From assembly GCF_007752135.1 (NCBI RefSeq), contig NZ_CP036298.1, forward strand, positions 4,588,001 to 4,652,000: a stretch of DNA of 64,000 nucleotides, written 5' to 3'. Shown here piece by piece: positions 63,631 to 64,000 of the stretch. The position numbers and the translations under genes were made by a program. The stretch's first letter is position 1. Each line of letters opens with the position of its first letter. The stretch is from Aureliella helgolandensis. GTDB lineage: Bacteria > Planctomycetota > Planctomycetia > Pirellulales > Pirellulaceae. The notes beneath the pieces are model-generated. The model did not search any database, was not told the origin of the DNA, and saw only the letters and a list, made by a program, of their open reading frames with translations.

Positions 63631-64000
63631 CTACCAGAAGGGGTGTTCGACGATTGATTTCTTTTCAGGGAGGCCGCCGAAGAGCGTGGCGGTAAGTTCA
63701 ACCATCGCGCATCCGGCAAAGGCCAACGCCACCATGAGCACGATTACTACTGGATACCGGGCCCAATGCGATGATTGCTCTGAACGCACGGTAGAGCCTG
63801 CGCCAGTCACGGTATTCTCACGAAGAACTGGAGTCAGCGCAATTGCAACGATCGATCCATGAACCAGAAATACGTAGAACCCCAACACGACCGAGACGAC
63901 CGGGGTCGTCGCGAACATAGCGACCATCAACAGGAAAACGGCCCCCAACTGCTCAAAGAAAATCCCCTGAAACCCCGTGACGACAAATGCTTCTGCGACA
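63631..64000 (-). CDS. Membrane protein, 5' end cut by window edge
   Basis: At least 123 codons, open to the right edge of the window. Two hydrophobic segments are visible: FLLMVAMFATTPVVSVVLGFYVFL, followed by VHGSIVAIAL, and VVIVLMVALAFAGCAMVELTATLF near the C-terminus, with a short polar stretch between them. It ends in KKSIVEHPFW. No family is recognised. A TTG at 63948 could serve as start, but the frame continues upstream with plausible residues (VTGFQGIFFEQ), so a longer protein is more likely. It is followed by repeat R copy 3. Confidence 0.6.
   Translation of the reverse strand, partial: VAEAFVVTGFQGIFFEQLGAVFLLMVAMFATTPVVSVVLGFYVFLVHGSIVAIALTPVLRENTVTGAGSTVRSEQSSHWARYPVVIVLMVALAFAGCAMVELTATLFGGLPEKKSIVEHPFW

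Noticed and set aside
1-64000. tRNA, rRNA, transposase, integrase or phage genes
   Set aside because: No T-loop/acceptor pairs, rRNA segments or DDE/tyrosine recombinase motifs were recognised on either strand by eye.

Overview
This 64 kb window is best explained as a chromosomal segment of a Planctomycetota bacterium, most likely of the Pirellulaceae (Rhodopirellula-like) group. The evidence is the gene content: a DUF1501 / PSD1 (DUF1549-DUF1553) / FecR / ECF-sigma operon, serine/threonine kinases with the planctomycete-type N-terminal extension, DUF1080, several DUF1593 (Sde182-like) proteins, paired DUF1254 proteins, many signal peptides and almost no strong Shine-Dalgarno sites. No rRNA, tRNA, CRISPR array, transposase or phage gene was recognised. 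The assignment rests on family recognition by eye.

Layout. 1-5 kb: a zinc alcohol dehydrogenase running off the left edge, a secreted PHP-type metallohydrolase and a membrane protein with an RraB-like domain. 5-33 kb: a large secreted carbohydrate-degradation region. It holds a DUF1080 protein, a DUF1593-GH127 pair, an AraC regulator, and then a tight plus-strand run at 11.0-20.2 kb: DUF1593, pectate lyase PL1, flavoprotein with a C-terminal triheme tail, PmoA-like DUF6807, second PL1, third DUF1593. On the minus strand follow a beta-helix protein, an exported nitrilase-family enzyme and a GH9 protein; then two DUF1254 paralogues (+) and another beta-helix protein (-). 33-43.6 kb: an exonuclease/endonuclease/phosphatase-family protein, a DUF4832-like protein, two TPM-domain proteins in an operon, a decayed ECF sigma gene overlapping a membrane Ser/Thr kinase, and an acyltransferase carrying an ankyrin-like insertion. 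43.9-45.5 kb: a decayed zone with a truncated DUF4272 gene, four copies of an ~80-bp inverted-repeat-ended mini-element, a ~340-bp tandem duplication and a gene tail. 45.9-52.8 kb: the ECF-FecR-PSD1-DUF1501 operon (minus strand). 53.5-64 kb: a CvfB-like S1 RNA-binding protein of different base composition, an intact ECF sigma factor, a GH105-like hydrolase, an ECF sigma factor with a long membrane tail, a Ser/Thr kinase and a membrane protein running off the right edge. A repeated intergenic sequence occurs behind the last three minus-strand genes.

How the genes fit together. The 5-33 kb region plus the GH105-like gene at 56-57 kb reads as a pectin/arabinan-centred polysaccharide utilisation region. 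PL1 lyases would make 4,5-unsaturated galacturonides, GH127 would remove L-arabinofuranose, and GH105 would release unsaturated uronate; the AraC protein is the obvious local regulator. The most unusual component is the exported flavoprotein-triheme fusion encoded between the two lyases, which suggests an extracytoplasmic redox step tied to pectin breakdown. The ECF and kinase genes show repeated birth and decay of planctomycete sigma-kinase modules.
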